NCBI GenBank assembly: GCA_030549205.1
Contig: JAUKTV010000002.1
Coordinates: forward strand, 3,224,001-3,288,000
DNA: 64,000 bases
DNA from: Apiosordaria backusii
Taxonomy: Eukaryota; Ascomycota; Sordariomycetes; Sordariales; Lasiosphaeriaceae
Direction of reading: 5' to 3'
The number at the start of each line of letters is the position of its first letter. Position 1 is the stretch's first letter. Both the position numbers and the translations under genes were made by a program. This document shows, one piece after another, positions 42,225 through 53,116 of the stretch. The notes under the pieces are model-generated. The model was not told the origin of the DNA. It made no database searches and worked only from the letters and a program-made list of their open reading frames with translations.

Positions 42225-45200
42225 ATGACGGTAGACGGCGCTCGGGGGCTTGCGCTCCCCGTTATGCCCGTTATGGGCTTGTCCCAGGTTGACCGGGCCT
42301 TTGGTTCAGAAGCGGACCGCCTCAACAGCCATCCGCGCATGTTTAAAAAGCACAAGGTTTTGCCACACCCACGGAAAGAGGCCGTTGTGGGAGTGGCCGA
42401 CTTGCAAGTTCAACGGTTGCGATCGCGGTCGGGGTCGGGGAAGCATATTGAGGCCGAGCCACCGTTGTCGCAAACCACCGTCTCCCATGGGAGTCCACGA
42501 CTGCGTCCCCAACAGCTACCGCTACCAAGGCAGCGACGAGGAAGGGGCCCTGAGCCTCCACCGACGCCGCCCACACATTCCCGAACCTCCTCGGCCAGCC
42601 ATCCCGTTGATTCGTCAAGCGATCAACCTGATGACACCGAAAGCCCGGTGCAGAGCATAGCAACAGTCCAGCCGCACTCCCCAGCTACTCCTCCTAACCC
42701 GCAGACACCACTCACTCCAGAAATTACTCCTCCAGGCGCAGCTGAGGCCCAGCCCAGGTCTCGGCCACCACTCTATGATAGACTCCAATCGAAACTCACC
42801 ATCGACTCGAGCTTTCAATCGTATAGAACGGCGCCTGAGAACCCTCTCTCATCTCCCGATGATGAGGACGAGAGGTTAACACTGCGACCATCGCTATCAT
42901 CAGGAAAGACATCTCAGAGTACTGTCAGGCAGTTGAAGGGGGATGGCAAAGAACAGTCGCAACCTGTGGGCTTAGGACTTGGACTCGAGTCGAGCGGAAA
43001 AGAAGGCGAGAGGGAATTTGACCAATTTGACGGAGAGTGGGCGGGTGGGGACGGTGAAGTACAAGAGGAATGGGACCCAAATCTCATGAGGAATGTGTCG
43101 ATAAGAAAGCGAAGGTCAGCGGCACAAAAAAGGGAGGGTCGCAATGACCAAGAAGTCGTTGAGGACTCGACTGTTTCTGCAACAAACGCCACCAAAGCAC
43201 TACGCTCTGTGTCGCTACAGGAGAGCCCCATGGTGTATCCTGCGCGCAGAGTCGTCTCAGATCGGCTGCCGAACCACCGGGGACCGCCTTCCATGTCCGA
43301 ATCCTCGATTGGCTCTGACTTGAAGCGGTCCTCAATCATGTCCAACAAGTCGACAGCTTCAACCGTGCTAGACCACGCCGAGACAGCCCCTCGGCGGCGG
43401 AAGACGTTGCGACACGTGAAGAAGCAGATTGATTTGCGTGATTCCAGCTCCGAGCTTTCCCCTGCCAGTTCGGCACCCACTTCAGTCTCAGCAGCTGTGG
43501 AGGAGCCGCGTCGGGGGCCACTACCAACTTCGAAGCTGGGAGACTCTGGGCGAGACAGCCATGCATCCATGGCAACGTTAAGCTCAATCTCGAGTAACAA
43601 AGCTCGCAGGGAGGTTTGGAAGGCGGGCGCAATTCCAGTTGCCATTGTCCCCGAACGTCGGTCGTCGATTAAGTCCAATAAGTCCAACAGCGGGAGAACA
43701 CCCTCTTTGCGGTCGACCAGTACTCGACGATCTCAGCGAAGTCAGAGTCTCAGCTCTGCCCCGCAGTCACGTACTTCGAAGAGCGTAGAGCGTGTTCCCA
43801 TTTTTGATCACCCACAACGCCGAGGCAGAGCACTCTCCGAGTCAGACGGATCGCGGACTGCTGGGGACGAGCGGACAATCGACTTTCCCCCCGTGATACC
43901 CAAACGGTCGTCTTCTCTGTCAGCTCCTACGAGCAGGAACGCGTCGAGGAATGGTTCACTCACAGCAGAGAGCCTCAAGGCGCACAATGCTATCCAGGCA
44001 CAACATCAGGAACTGCAGAAGGCTAGCCGAGAGCTCAATAAGCTTGTGAATCAGCGCGTTGAGGGTAATGATAGGGCTCGCGAGCAAAGAGTTGGACTGC
44101 AACATCCTCCTGAACTGAAGGTTATAACACAATCTTTGCAACCCGAGGTCGTGATTCAGCAAATTCTGCCGGAACATCATACAGAGAGCCAGAAGGCTCG
44201 ATCGAACCCGGATCACGAGGCAGCCGGATCACAGGATGGCCATGGACTTACTGTGGACCGGTATGGCGACCCGTTGTTTGGAAAGCGGCTTTCTGCCCAG
44301 AACACCCCTTTTTCCATGGCATCGGTGGAGACCGCGGGCACCTCTCATGCAGAGGTTTCCGAAGCCATGGCGGTCAACATTTATCCCCACCAGAGCAAGT
44401 CTGTTGTGCTGGTCGATCACTCAGCCAAGCCATCTGAGAGTTCCTCCCTCGAGAATCCCGTCATTACTGCACAGCCAGCCACACCACCCCAGCGGCGCTT
44501 CTCGTTCGAAGAGGTCGAGTCACCGTTACGAAACCCTCGAGCTCCTCCTGAACCTCCTCGACCTCCCGTTATCAACTTTATCCCAGCCACTCCCTCTGGC
44601 TTGACACCCATGGCGGAAAAACAAAAGATGCTTGGCAACTACTTTGAGGTGAACGGCGAGGGAGCCAAGCCAAAGCGTAGCCAGTCCCTTCTCCGTCGTG
44701 CCTTGACTGGCGGCCGTAAAAAGCCCCCTTCTGACTACTACGGCCCCTCGCCATCTCGGCCAGCCGGTTTGTTAACGCGTACCTTTTCCCTCGGCCGCCA
44801 CGAAAACAAGCCTCAGCGCCCGGGCCTAAAACGTCGCCGTAGTACGGACGACGACCATCCCCGGGATGAACATCTCCTCCACCCCTTCTGGCGACCAGCC
44901 TACGCCGAGGACTCGATGTCTGAATCGGAGTCCGATCCCGAAGATGATTACCAAGACGAAAGGGGTAGAACGTACAAATATCCCTTGATTGACAACCGGC
45001 CTGGTGCTCCTGTTAGGAGAAGGAGTCTTACCCAGCGCATCAAGCGCACTTTTGCGATTCTCCCTGTTCAAGATAAATACGACGACCGCTACGACGATGA
45101 CTACTACGCTGTTGCAGGATCAGGGCCTAACGGGGAGGTAGACCGCCGTACTATCCGGCGGACTCCCTCGGGAAATTTGCGGGTTATGCGCTTTCGCAAA

Positions 45201-45614
45201 TCTCTCGAGTCCCTTAGGCCGGTTACTGCCCCGGAGCAACAGCAAGTATCTATGCCACCTATTACCAGAATTGGGAGGCCATTGCAGGGGTTGGTGAGAC
45301 GGTTATCGAGGGTGAGGTCTGCTGAGAGGCCTACGACTTCCTCGGGTGTTGGGTCAGGGGTAGGACCGGGGGCTGTGATGGGGCAAACGGAGGAGAAGTC
45401 GAATTGGGTGGACAAAATGAACTTGCCGAGGAGACTGAGTGAGAAGAGACGGGAAAAGAGGACGCAGGAATTGAGAAAGATGATTAGTGGACCTAGGGAG
45501 GTCAGGGATGGGGTTGGGGATGTGATTAGGCGGATGAGCTGGGTTGAGCAGCAGAGGCAGAGGGAGACTTGCGGGATTGGGAGGAGTGCGGGGAGGAAGT
45601 TGACGACGTATTGA
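42225..45614 (+). CDS. large low-complexity fungal protein of unknown function
   Basis: An open frame of 1129 codons. The first ATG is at 42225; a second, at 42339 (MFKKHKVLPHPRKEAVVGVA), starts family-like sequence and may be the true start. I do not recognise a domain. It is Ser/Pro/Arg-rich: TPPTHSRTSSASHP and NPQTPLTPEITPPG near the N-terminus, many RRSS/RRR-type basic phosphosite-like motifs, a predicted coiled coil around IQAQHQELQKASRELNKLVN, then GNYFEVNGEGAKPKRSQSLL and a basic/acidic C-terminal half with several tyrosine-aspartate stretches (KYDDRYDDDYYAVAG). It is probably cytoplasmic or cytoskeleton-associated by composition only. The last 370 bases are markedly G-rich. Confidence 0.75.
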   Translation: MTVDGARGLALPVMPVMGLSQVDRAFGSEADRLNSHPRMFKKHKVLPHPRKEAVVGVADLQVQRLRSRSGSGKHIEAEPPLSQTTVSHGSPRLRPQQLPLPRQRRGRGPEPPPTPPTHSRTSSASHPVDSSSDQPDDTESPVQSIATVQPHSPATPPNPQTPLTPEITPPGAAEAQPRSRPPLYDRLQSKLTIDSSFQSYRTAPENPLSSPDDEDERLTLRPSLSSGKTSQSTVRQLKGDGKEQSQPVGLGLGLESSGKEGEREFDQFDGEWAGGDGEVQEEWDPNLMRNVSIRKRRSAAQKREGRNDQEVVEDSTVSATNATKALRSVSLQESPMVYPARRVVSDRLPNHRGPPSMSESSIGSDLKRSSIMSNKSTASTVLDHAETAPRRRKTLRHVKKQIDLRDSSSELSPASSAPTSVSAAVEEPRRGPLPTSKLGDSGRDSHASMATLSSISSNKARREVWKAGAIPVAIVPERRSSIKSNKSNSGRTPSLRSTSTRRSQRSQSLSSAPQSRTSKSVERVPIFDHPQRRGRALSESDGSRTAGDERTIDFPPVIPKRSSSLSAPTSRNASRNGSLTAESLKAHNAIQAQHQELQKASRELNKLVNQRVEGNDRAREQRVGLQHPPELKVITQSLQPEVVIQQILPEHHTESQKARSNPDHEAAGSQDGHGLTVDRYGDPLFGKRLSAQNTPFSMASVETAGTSHAEVSEAMAVNIYPHQSKSVVLVDHSAKPSESSSLENPVITAQPATPPQRRFSFEEVESPLRNPRAPPEPPRPPVINFIPATPSGLTPMAEKQKMLGNYFEVNGEGAKPKRSQSLLRRALTGGRKKPPSDYYGPSPSRPAGLLTRTFSLGRHENKPQRPGLKRRRSTDDDHPRDEHLLHPFWRPAYAEDSMSESESDPEDDYQDERGRTYKYPLIDNRPGAPVRRRSLTQRIKRTFAILPVQDKYDDRYDDDYYAVAGSGPNGEVDRRTIRRTPSGNLRVMRFRKSLESLRPVTAPEQQQVSMPPITRIGRPLQGLVRRLSRVRSAERPTTSSGVGSGVGPGAVMGQTEEKSNWVDKMNLPRRLSEKRREKRTQELRKMISGPREVRDGVGDVIRRMSWVEQQRQRETCGIGRSAGRKLTTY

Positions 45615-47625
45615 ATTATGAAATATGACTTATATGTATTGGGATCTGGGATTGGGGGATTGGGATTTGGGGAATTGGGAACGAGGGTGAGACGGGGTAG
45701 AAAGAGAAAGGTGGGATATTGACAGGGAAGGAGGGTCGTGGGGGACATGTGTATGTGATTATGATGTCAACGTTTCCTTTTGTCCTGGGGGTACAACTTT
45801 TGAGTTTTGGGAGGGAGGGATATGCGATGAATAAATGATATGGGCTGGGTTCATGTCTTGTCTTGTGTGTTTGGTCTTGATGTTGGTTTTGGGTGTTTTT
45901 TGAGATGCGCCATGTCGGATTAGGATTTTGTACTGTTTAGTGGTGTTGGGCTCTGGCGGGTTGAAAAATATGACTTATCTTTTTTTTTTTTTTCAGAGGC
46001 CGTCTTCTCTTTCTTGTGATATCTTGCTAAATCATTCTAATATGATGGGGCTGGAAGAGAGTGAGCGCTGGGACCTGGACAAACAGATTTCTTCTGGTCT
46101 CGTTTGTAAGTCCCCAGCCATACGCTCTCTGGTATACTGCACTCTCCAAACCCGGTGTCGCCCAGTAAGTTCTGAATCAAGTTCTAAACTCCCATCGTGA
46201 TGATAAGCCTGTGGGCGAAAAGGAAATTCACAATTATTTCTACATCGCGACGACTACCATTACAAAACCATTCACGAAATTGTAACAAAAATAACGAAGT
46301 CTAACTACACAACACCAACTTTACTGTCTCTTTTGTCTGATGGATAAATTCAGGATTACAGCCCCTCACAGGAATTCACCCCAGCGAACATTATATTTGA
46401 CAGCTGGCTCTCATCCATTTTCTTTTTTTCCCAAATCGATTTTGTATACAGCAATCCCAAGCTGCTATGTTGAAGGAACGATTGGGAAAATATCATGGAT
46501 TATGTTGAGGCCCATAGTGCAAAGAGGGCGGCGGCTGACGAGGCCTTTGAAGAGATTACCCGTAGGTAGGCGGGAAATGCATGCATTCCTGGATGAGAAG
46601 GTCAGCGAGCAGGGCCAGGAAGCCGCGATCGCCCATTAGGGATACCATTAGGGATACCACCATTCCCCTGACAGACGCGGTTAACTGGCGGTTCCCGGGC
46701 CATTCCTGTGATGCTGTCCGTTAAGGTACCAAGCTAACCCACCACTCGGAAGTATCTGTTTCTCTCTCCCCCCCCCAATCTCCCCCCCCTCTTGTGGCTC
46801 GCCAACCCAGAACTCCGTTCTCCTCGCCTGGGAATTTGCTTGCGGACGAACGGGGAAGAGTCGGCCAGGGGATTTCTTCAACTTTCAATCACTCAGATGC
46901 AGTGGAAGTCTCTCTCTCTGACCCTCACCTCTAGAGTCTTTGCTGGCGCTGAGCAGAGCAATTCCCCTCATCTCAGTGGCTGCCCTTTATCTTCCTATGG
47001 CTGCTTTTAGCGTGAGCGAGCGCTTCCCCTCCAGCAAATCTCTCCGCCAGCAAGTCTCGTTTTTCAGACATCTTCATTAAATTCCCGGAATTCCAGGCAC
47101 CCACGTCCAAGTCAAGATTCCAACACAACGCATCACATCCTCTTACCAGGTTTAGATAGCGGGAGAGGGGGGGAGGACAGTTGTTGGTTTTGACTGGTGG
47201 TAACAGACGTTGCGGTTTAGTTTTCTGGGGGAGAAACAGACTGGATTTTGACAGGGACGAGGGAAGGTGTGATAGGAAGTGTCAGTCCACAGCCTTTATG
47301 AACGACAAGATACGATAGCTACCTTAGAGAGGCGTAAACGAGTGGATAACGGACTGATGGATGACTGCACAGTGGACAGGATGATGATGGCGATAAGATT
47401 ATCGAAAATTATGTATATATGTTGGATAATGCGGTATAAATGATATAAAGGACCGCGGAGTGTTGATGTTAACAACAATGGATACATACTCGATTGCTTT
47501 ATGTTGAGTTCTTATATACCGTACCCCGCCCCCTATGCCATCTAAATGCAAAACACAAGAGATCTAACTATGCTGTGGTATCATCTCCCCTTCTAAGTAT
47601 TACTGCTTCCATCCCCGTTGGATAT
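45615..47625. other. convergent spacer, Ser/Arg-rich protein / SUR7-like gene
   Basis: 2 kb without a supported gene. It contains short GGGATTGGGG-type repetitions near 45640-45680, a T14 run near 45979-45992 and a small GGGATACCATTA duplication near 46639-46662. No periodic array as long as those at 4.1 or 8.8 kb was seen. Confidence 0.5.
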
Positions 47626-48720
47626 TCACCTAACCTGCACCTCCTTCCTCTCCACCCCCTGCCCACCAGGCTTCAGCGTCCTCCTCCCCGTGGTAACATC
47701 CCTCCTGCTCACGCAGCAGCACCCCATTCCACTGTGCACCGCGAATCCAATAATGCCAAACCCAGCCGCCAACCACATAAACACAAACATCTTTGTCCCC
47801 ACATACGACTTGATATTCAGCTCCTTCTGTGCTTCGGCCGCGTATTTGAACACCAGGCTGATGACGGTGCCTACTATGCTCGCCGCCAGCACCAGCACCA
47901 TATTAATAAACGCGCCGATAGACAGCGGCAAGCTCCACCATTTGGATTTTGTAGCGATAGGGGAGAGGAAAATGTAAAGGAAAGTCAAAATGGCTGATGT
48001 GAGGAAGAATCCAAACATGATCTGACTGCTGATTTGCAGGATGGAAAGGATGGTGATGATTTCGGTGGGGAGGGCAATGGTGGCTCCTGCCAGAAGTTCG
48101 GACATGAGAATCTCGACGGGGTTGAACCAATAGAGGGTTTCGGGCTTGGAGCAGAAGGTGATTCCTCTGGGATGCATGTTAGTATGAAGATACAAGGGAT
48201 GCCAGAACTCCAGATAGAGAGACCCAGAAACATAGAAAGGGGGGCTTACTCATTGATGTAGCCCTCACAGAAATTCCAAAGGCCGACCTGGTAGAAATCA
48301 TGAAGGCCGATAGATTGGGCGATAGAGTTGATCAGTCTAGCATTGGGAACACTCAGAGGGATGATATCTGAGAGGTCTAGCTTGAAGAAGTAGATGTCGG
48401 ACAGCACAGCTCGAGGGTATGTGTTGCCGATTAGGACCTGCAGTCATGTTAACATGATGTTCAAAAAGGCAAACCATATTCTTGAGAAAACATACCAGTA
48501 CCAAGAACACCCATGAGATGAGATATGAGATAGAGGCCGTCAGGGCGAAGATGCGACGAGTTTTGGTCACCCGTCTGAGTGTGTCTGGTGGAATAGTGTC
48601 GGTTCCAGTCTGATAGTCTGGCCTAGATGTCGGCGTTGACGGTCCAGTTGATGCATGTTTCTCGCTGGCGGGTGTGTTGGAATTCCTCTTGCGAGGCCGA
48701 ATAATTGACGGAAGTCCCAT
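47626..48720 (-). CDS. SUR7/PalI-family four-transmembrane protein
   Basis: A claudin-like membrane protein of the fungal SUR7/PalI family (eisosome patches, cell-wall integrity or pH signalling). Three exons: 48720-48496, 48437-48250 and 48166-47626, with introns of 58 and 83 bp; 317 residues. After a hydrophilic N-terminus, helix 1 (IFALTASISYLISWVFLVLV) is followed by an extracellular loop with the W-x2-C motif GLWNFCEGY and a second Cys (TFCSKPETLYWFNP). Helices 2-4 are IMFGFFLTSAILTFLYIFL, SLPLSIGAFINMVLVLAASI and TKMFVFMWLAAGFGIIGFAV. The cytosolic tail is Arg/Gly/Lys-rich with CCCVSRR, a likely palmitoylation site. SUR7-like versus PalI-like cannot be decided here. Confidence 0.88.
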
Positions 48721-49782
48721 CTTTGGTCACTTGTCTGGGCTGTTTGGAAGTCCACTGGCCGGCTGAGCAGAGGCGTAAGGCAGTGCGTAGCCTGTCGGCG
48801 GAGATATTGGAGGCCTTCAGTTGTACCTTGGTGTGAGCTGAGTCTGGTGGTCAACTGTTTTTTTGAAACAAGTCGTAGCGGAATGCGGTCATCAAGGTTC
48901 TTGGTTCCTGGGATACCGGCTCCCCGCCACCAGGGGATGAATTCCAAAAATTTCGTAAGAGTTTTACGAAAAACCTAGCGATCAGGTTTATGACAAGAAA
49001 AAAGAAAAATAATGAGCTACACCAAGAGAATTAAAGATCGCCAGACAAGAGCGATGATTAAAGCAAACAATGATGTCGTTTAAACATGGGATGCCAAGAG
49101 CTCTTGTGGAGGCGGGCGGTGCAGCTACGCGCGTCGGGGTTCCAGTCCGGCAGGTGGAGTCTGGCAATTGGCTGCCGGCCCCTGAACATGAATTTGATAT
49201 CGCTGAGGATGCGTGGGATGCTATTCGAGCGGTGAGATGTCGTGGATCTCAGCCCAACCGATTCTTCGGAATAACTGTCAGTCAGTCAATGATAGCACAA
49301 GCCCTGATTTTCTAGAGAAAGAAGAGCGGCAGTCAAGAGCTTCGAGACCAGTCTGTCGATCCAGCCTTGCCGAGAGGCGCTAGTTTTGACGACGTCATCG
49401 CGCTTAATGCTGAGCTGTCTCTCTGCCGCCAGTGACAGTGAATGACAGGAAACAAACGGCCAATGCAAGCTCAACATGCGGTTGACAGCAAAAGAAACAG
49501 AAATCGAGGTAAACGCGCGCGACCACCAGTTGGCAAATGAACAGCTCGTGTCGTTTCGTTGCATGGACCGACCCCCATAATCACTGGCCATTGCAAGGGT
49601 TTCCGGGCTCTCGGCTCACTCTTGGAACCCCACCACGCTGCGGCGGTGTCAACATCCCTGTTTAGGGCTGCTTGCCTTCAAGATCGGGACCCACGGCAAG
49701 GAGCAGGACGTTGTGTTTTAGGTTTAAAGCGTCCTCTTCTTGTGTCCCTCAATAATTTTGGTGTTCGAGAAACACAGCGACC
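48721..49782. promoter_or_regulatory. divergent region, SUR7-like / PLC-like
   Basis: A 1.06-kb divergent spacer between two membrane/surface protein genes. No gene or repeat is supported. Confidence 0.4.
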
Positions 49783-51123
49783 ATGGCGTTGAAACGCTTC
49801 ACCCGCTTGCTTTGGGTAACGTCCCTCGGCATTAGCCTCGTCACCGGCCAGAGCATTGGACAAGAGACCGAGGAGGCCATCACCTATCTGACTGGCACAA
49901 AAAGCGGCACCCTTCCGCTCAACGGTGCAACTTACACTGGAACCTACCAGACCTTTACCTCCAAAATCACCCTCGCGACGACCTCCCTTCCAACCTCTTT
50001 GGGAGTCCTCACAGCAAACTACACCGAGAGCTCAGAAACAGTAACAACCCTCACCGGGTCTGTCACCTCGTCCGCCACCACTACCACGAACGGCACTGCA
50101 TCCTCGACAGTGTCCACCCCACCTCGACCGACGAATACCCGTCCTTGCAACAACTACCCCGAGCTCTGCGAGCGCAAATACGGCAATATCACCGAAGTAG
50201 GATGCCACAACTCGCCCTTCGTTCGCGCCGGCTCGGCCGCTGCCAACCAGCAGTACAACGTCACCGACCAGCTCAACGACGGCATCCGCTTCCTCCAGGG
50301 ACAGATTCAGTTCCCCGTTAACGGCACCCAACCTCACTTCTGCCATACCTCTTGCGACCTGTTTGACGCTGGTCCTATCACCGACTGGCTGGGAAAAGTA
50401 AGAGAATGGGTTTCTGCGCACCCCTACGATGTCGTTACGATTCTCCTGGGCAACGGCAACTACTCGAATCCCGACTTGTACGTCCCGTGGATCGAGCGCA
50501 GCGGCATCCTTCAGTATATCTATACCCCTCCCGTTATTCCAATGGCATTGGATGACTGGCCTACACTCGCACAGATGATCCTGACTGGACAGAGAGTGGT
50601 GATGTTCTTGGATTACAACGCCAACGCCACTGCTTACCCTTGGCTCCAAGACGAGTTCTCGGCCATGTGGGAGACGCCCTTTGATCCACTCGATGACACC
50701 TTTCCGTGTACGGTTCAACGCCCGCCAGACTTGCCAGAAGATCAGGCCAAGAACAGACTGTATCTCATGAACCATAACCTCAACGCTGAGGTGTCGTTGC
50801 TGGGTCAGTCGATTCTAGTGCCAGCCGTCAGTGCGCTGAATACTACCAACGCGGCGTCAGGAAAAGGCAGTTTGGGTATGGCGGCGGCGAACTGCAGGGA
50901 CCAGTGGACACGGCCTCCAAATGTCTTGAATGTGGATTACTACAACTACGGTGACTACCCCGGGAGCGTGTTTGAGGTGGCGGCAAGGATGAACAACGTG
51001 ACGTTTGTCAAGAGGCCTTGCTGCGGGAGCACGAGTGCTGGATTTAGAGACATTCAAGGTGTAGGGAGAGGGTTGGGACTGGGAGTGGTACTTGGGTGGA
51101 GTGTTTGGGTTTTGCTTGGATGA
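49783..51123 (+). CDS. GPI-anchored PI-PLC-like phosphodiesterase
   Basis: A 446-residue intronless protein of the PLC-like TIM-barrel phosphodiesterase group found at fungal cell surfaces. Visible: a signal peptide (residues 1-22), a Ser/Thr-rich region (about 60-120) likely O-glycosylated, then a catalytic-like domain starting with NNYPELCERKYGNITEVGCH and HNSPFVRAG. Two candidate catalytic histidines are H142 (CHNSPF) and H188 (FCHTSCDLF). Later blocks are VREWVSAHPYDVVTILLGNG, GQRVVMFLDYNANATAYPWL and the C-terminal NVLNVDYYNYGDYPGSVFEV. The end, GLGLGVVLGWSVWVLLG, is a GPI-anchor signal. Substrate unknown; many relatives have no proven lipase activity. Confidence 0.9.
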   Translation: MALKRFTRLLWVTSLGISLVTGQSIGQETEEAITYLTGTKSGTLPLNGATYTGTYQTFTSKITLATTSLPTSLGVLTANYTESSETVTTLTGSVTSSATTTTNGTASSTVSTPPRPTNTRPCNNYPELCERKYGNITEVGCHNSPFVRAGSAAANQQYNVTDQLNDGIRFLQGQIQFPVNGTQPHFCHTSCDLFDAGPITDWLGKVREWVSAHPYDVVTILLGNGNYSNPDLYVPWIERSGILQYIYTPPVIPMALDDWPTLAQMILTGQRVVMFLDYNANATAYPWLQDEFSAMWETPFDPLDDTFPCTVQRPPDLPEDQAKNRLYLMNHNLNAEVSLLGQSILVPAVSALNTTNAASGKGSLGMAAANCRDQWTRPPNVLNVDYYNYGDYPGSVFEVAARMNNVTFVKRPCCGSTSAGFRDIQGVGRGLGLGVVLGWSVWVLLG

Positions 51124-52236
51124 GTGAGCAACCCTTGTGTTTTTGCTTTTGAAAATTTGAGCATTGCGCGGCGTTGGGGGAAAATGTTGGCTTTTATACA
51201 AGGTACACCATAGTGTTAGACAAACTGAGATGGCAGGCAAAAAGCTTCCGCCAATATCTCAAGAAGGTAAAAGAATGTACCCAGAAAAAATAAGAGTAGT
51301 ACTTAATATTACGGTTAGACAAAGCACCCTCGCGTCTTCACTTCTTTTTTATCTCTCCCCTCGTTTATACAGCCTCGCAACTCAACCCCGACATCACCAA
51401 TTACAACCAAACATCGCGAAGTACATCCGGCGGATATCCCATCGACCATCACAGCACACATCTCATTTGCCTATCTTTTGCAAGCGCCAGTAGGCATCAC
51501 ATCAAGCTCCGCACTCACCTCAATCACCATCTCGACCGCACAATGGAACTCCTCACAATAACCACGGTCCTCACAATCTGGGCAGTAACGTGTCTCTACT
51601 CAAATAAAGCACTCTCTCTTTATTCGGACTTGTGCCTCATCAAGCAGAGATACCGTCTCGTTCACAATACAAAAAACCGCCTGGACCGTTCACGGCGCGC
51701 ATATCTGTTCCTCAGTAGTCGAAATCAGCGGCGGTGACTGACTGCCTGGCTCTGGCTCCGAAGAGGGGGGGCGATTCGAGGCACAACACAGGGGGTGAAA
51801 GGGAGGAAAGGGACTGTAGGGATTGTGGGAGCTATTTACTTCAATCTCCTACATACAACTATTCATTTTCCAGCTGGCACACGTTCTACTAGGCATCAAA
51901 TCAAGGATATTGAGACTCTGTTCATCTTTGCTGTGGCCACCTTCGAAACTGAAACGCTGGGGGAGAAACACCAATAGGCTTTCCTGGCCGTCAAAGTTTT
52001 CATCCACGAGGGCTTGAGCTTAACGTCCCTTGATACACAACGCGCAACAAAGTTCAGACCTTAGATACACATGGCTGGTGGCTTGGAGGCGTCGGGAGCG
52101 GGGGGGGGAGATATAAAGGTTAGGCAAAACCCTCCTCGTCTTCCAGCTCATCATTCTCATTGTTTGATCTCTTGCAACACCACAAAAGTCATCATCATCA
52201 GTCTGATCAAACCGGAACCGCAACACGACCGGCACC
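51124..52236. other. intergenic, possible short ORF
   Basis: 1.1 kb with no supported gene. An ATG at 51543 opens a 64-codon frame starting with a hydrophobic leader-like stretch, but no further evidence supports it. Confidence 0.4.
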
Positions 52237-52746
52237 ATGACCAAGATAGACTTGAACCAAACCCTCGCTCAGATCAGGGCCCCGAGCAAAAACATGGCAT
52301 CTCTATCACGACAAGCGCGTATTCGTGTCGGTATAGCCTCACTTCACATGTTGGTCAAACTTGGGGATGAATATTATGCAAAAATTCTTGAGTCGCGCCG
52401 GTCATTCACCCCGAGCACGGAACGTCTCCTTCTCGCGCACCGCTCCCTCGAAGACACATTGGATAATATCAATTCACCCGACAGCGGTATGGCGTTCCCC
52501 AATTTCCAAGCTGCGCTCGAGCCACTTTTGAGGTGTGTCCGGACACGACTCGACCTAGCGAAAAAGCAAAAGCTCAGAATGGAAGAGGAGTATTTGGAAG
52601 GGTCTGAGAAGGAGCATGACTCGGATGCTGAATGGGACGAAGGAGAAGCTTACGCGAGCAAACTGCGGATGATAGATTGGGAACTGGACACATATGGCCA
52701 CGAGGAACGGCATATACTGGTGCTCCAGAATATCTTACTACCGTAG
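52237..52746 (+). CDS. hypothetical protein, 169 aa, charged and helical
   Basis: Not recognised. It starts in a good context (CACCATGACC), has balanced codon use and no intron. The sequence is mostly alpha-helical by eye: a basic N-terminus (SLSRQARIRVGIASLHMLVK), a middle with RCVRTRLDLAKKQKLRMEEE, and an acidic segment (GSEKEHDSDAEWDEGEAYAS). No signal peptide or membrane segment. It lies 370 bp upstream of another unrecognised gene on the same strand. It could be lineage-specific or chance. Confidence 0.55.
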   Translation: MTKIDLNQTLAQIRAPSKNMASLSRQARIRVGIASLHMLVKLGDEYYAKILESRRSFTPSTERLLLAHRSLEDTLDNINSPDSGMAFPNFQAALEPLLRCVRTRLDLAKKQKLRMEEEYLEGSEKEHDSDAEWDEGEAYASKLRMIDWELDTYGHEERHILVLQNILLP

Positions 52747-53116
52747 CATGGAGGAGGAGGCTAGTACCAGCAAGGGAACACCAGAATCAAGCTGTGAAGA
52801 ATCCCCTCATTAGGTGGAGAATCACCAACGCCACGCAAGCGCTTATTTCTTTCAAGGTTTCGGCTCTCCGCCACGGCTTTGATGAATGAGTTCTCAAAGT
52901 TTGGCTCGTGATTTGGAAGAGTCTTGGAGGTTCCATAAGTTGGGAAAAACTTAATAGGCCACCAGATTAGCTTTTTCTCAGTTTCAAAAGATTTTCTATA
53001 ACACCACATTGTCCCCTCTGCTTCCACTTCTCCTTCCAACATTTCTTTCTCTTTCTCACACACACACACACCCACACACAAACACACATCCGATACGTTC
53101 ACGGCCGTCGATAATC
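52747..53116. other. tandem spacer with CA repeat
   Basis: 370 bp between two plus-strand predicted genes. A CA-rich microsatellite (CACACACACACACCCACACA) lies at 53058-53086, about 40 bp before the next start codon. No gene. Confidence 0.5.

Noticed and set aside
51543..51737. 64-codon frame with leader-like hydrophobic start
   Set aside because: Plausible 5' context but no codon bias and no family; could be chance.
53058..53086. CRISPR-like or functional repeat
   Set aside because: It is a plain CA microsatellite without spacers; nothing CRISPR-like exists in this eukaryotic window.
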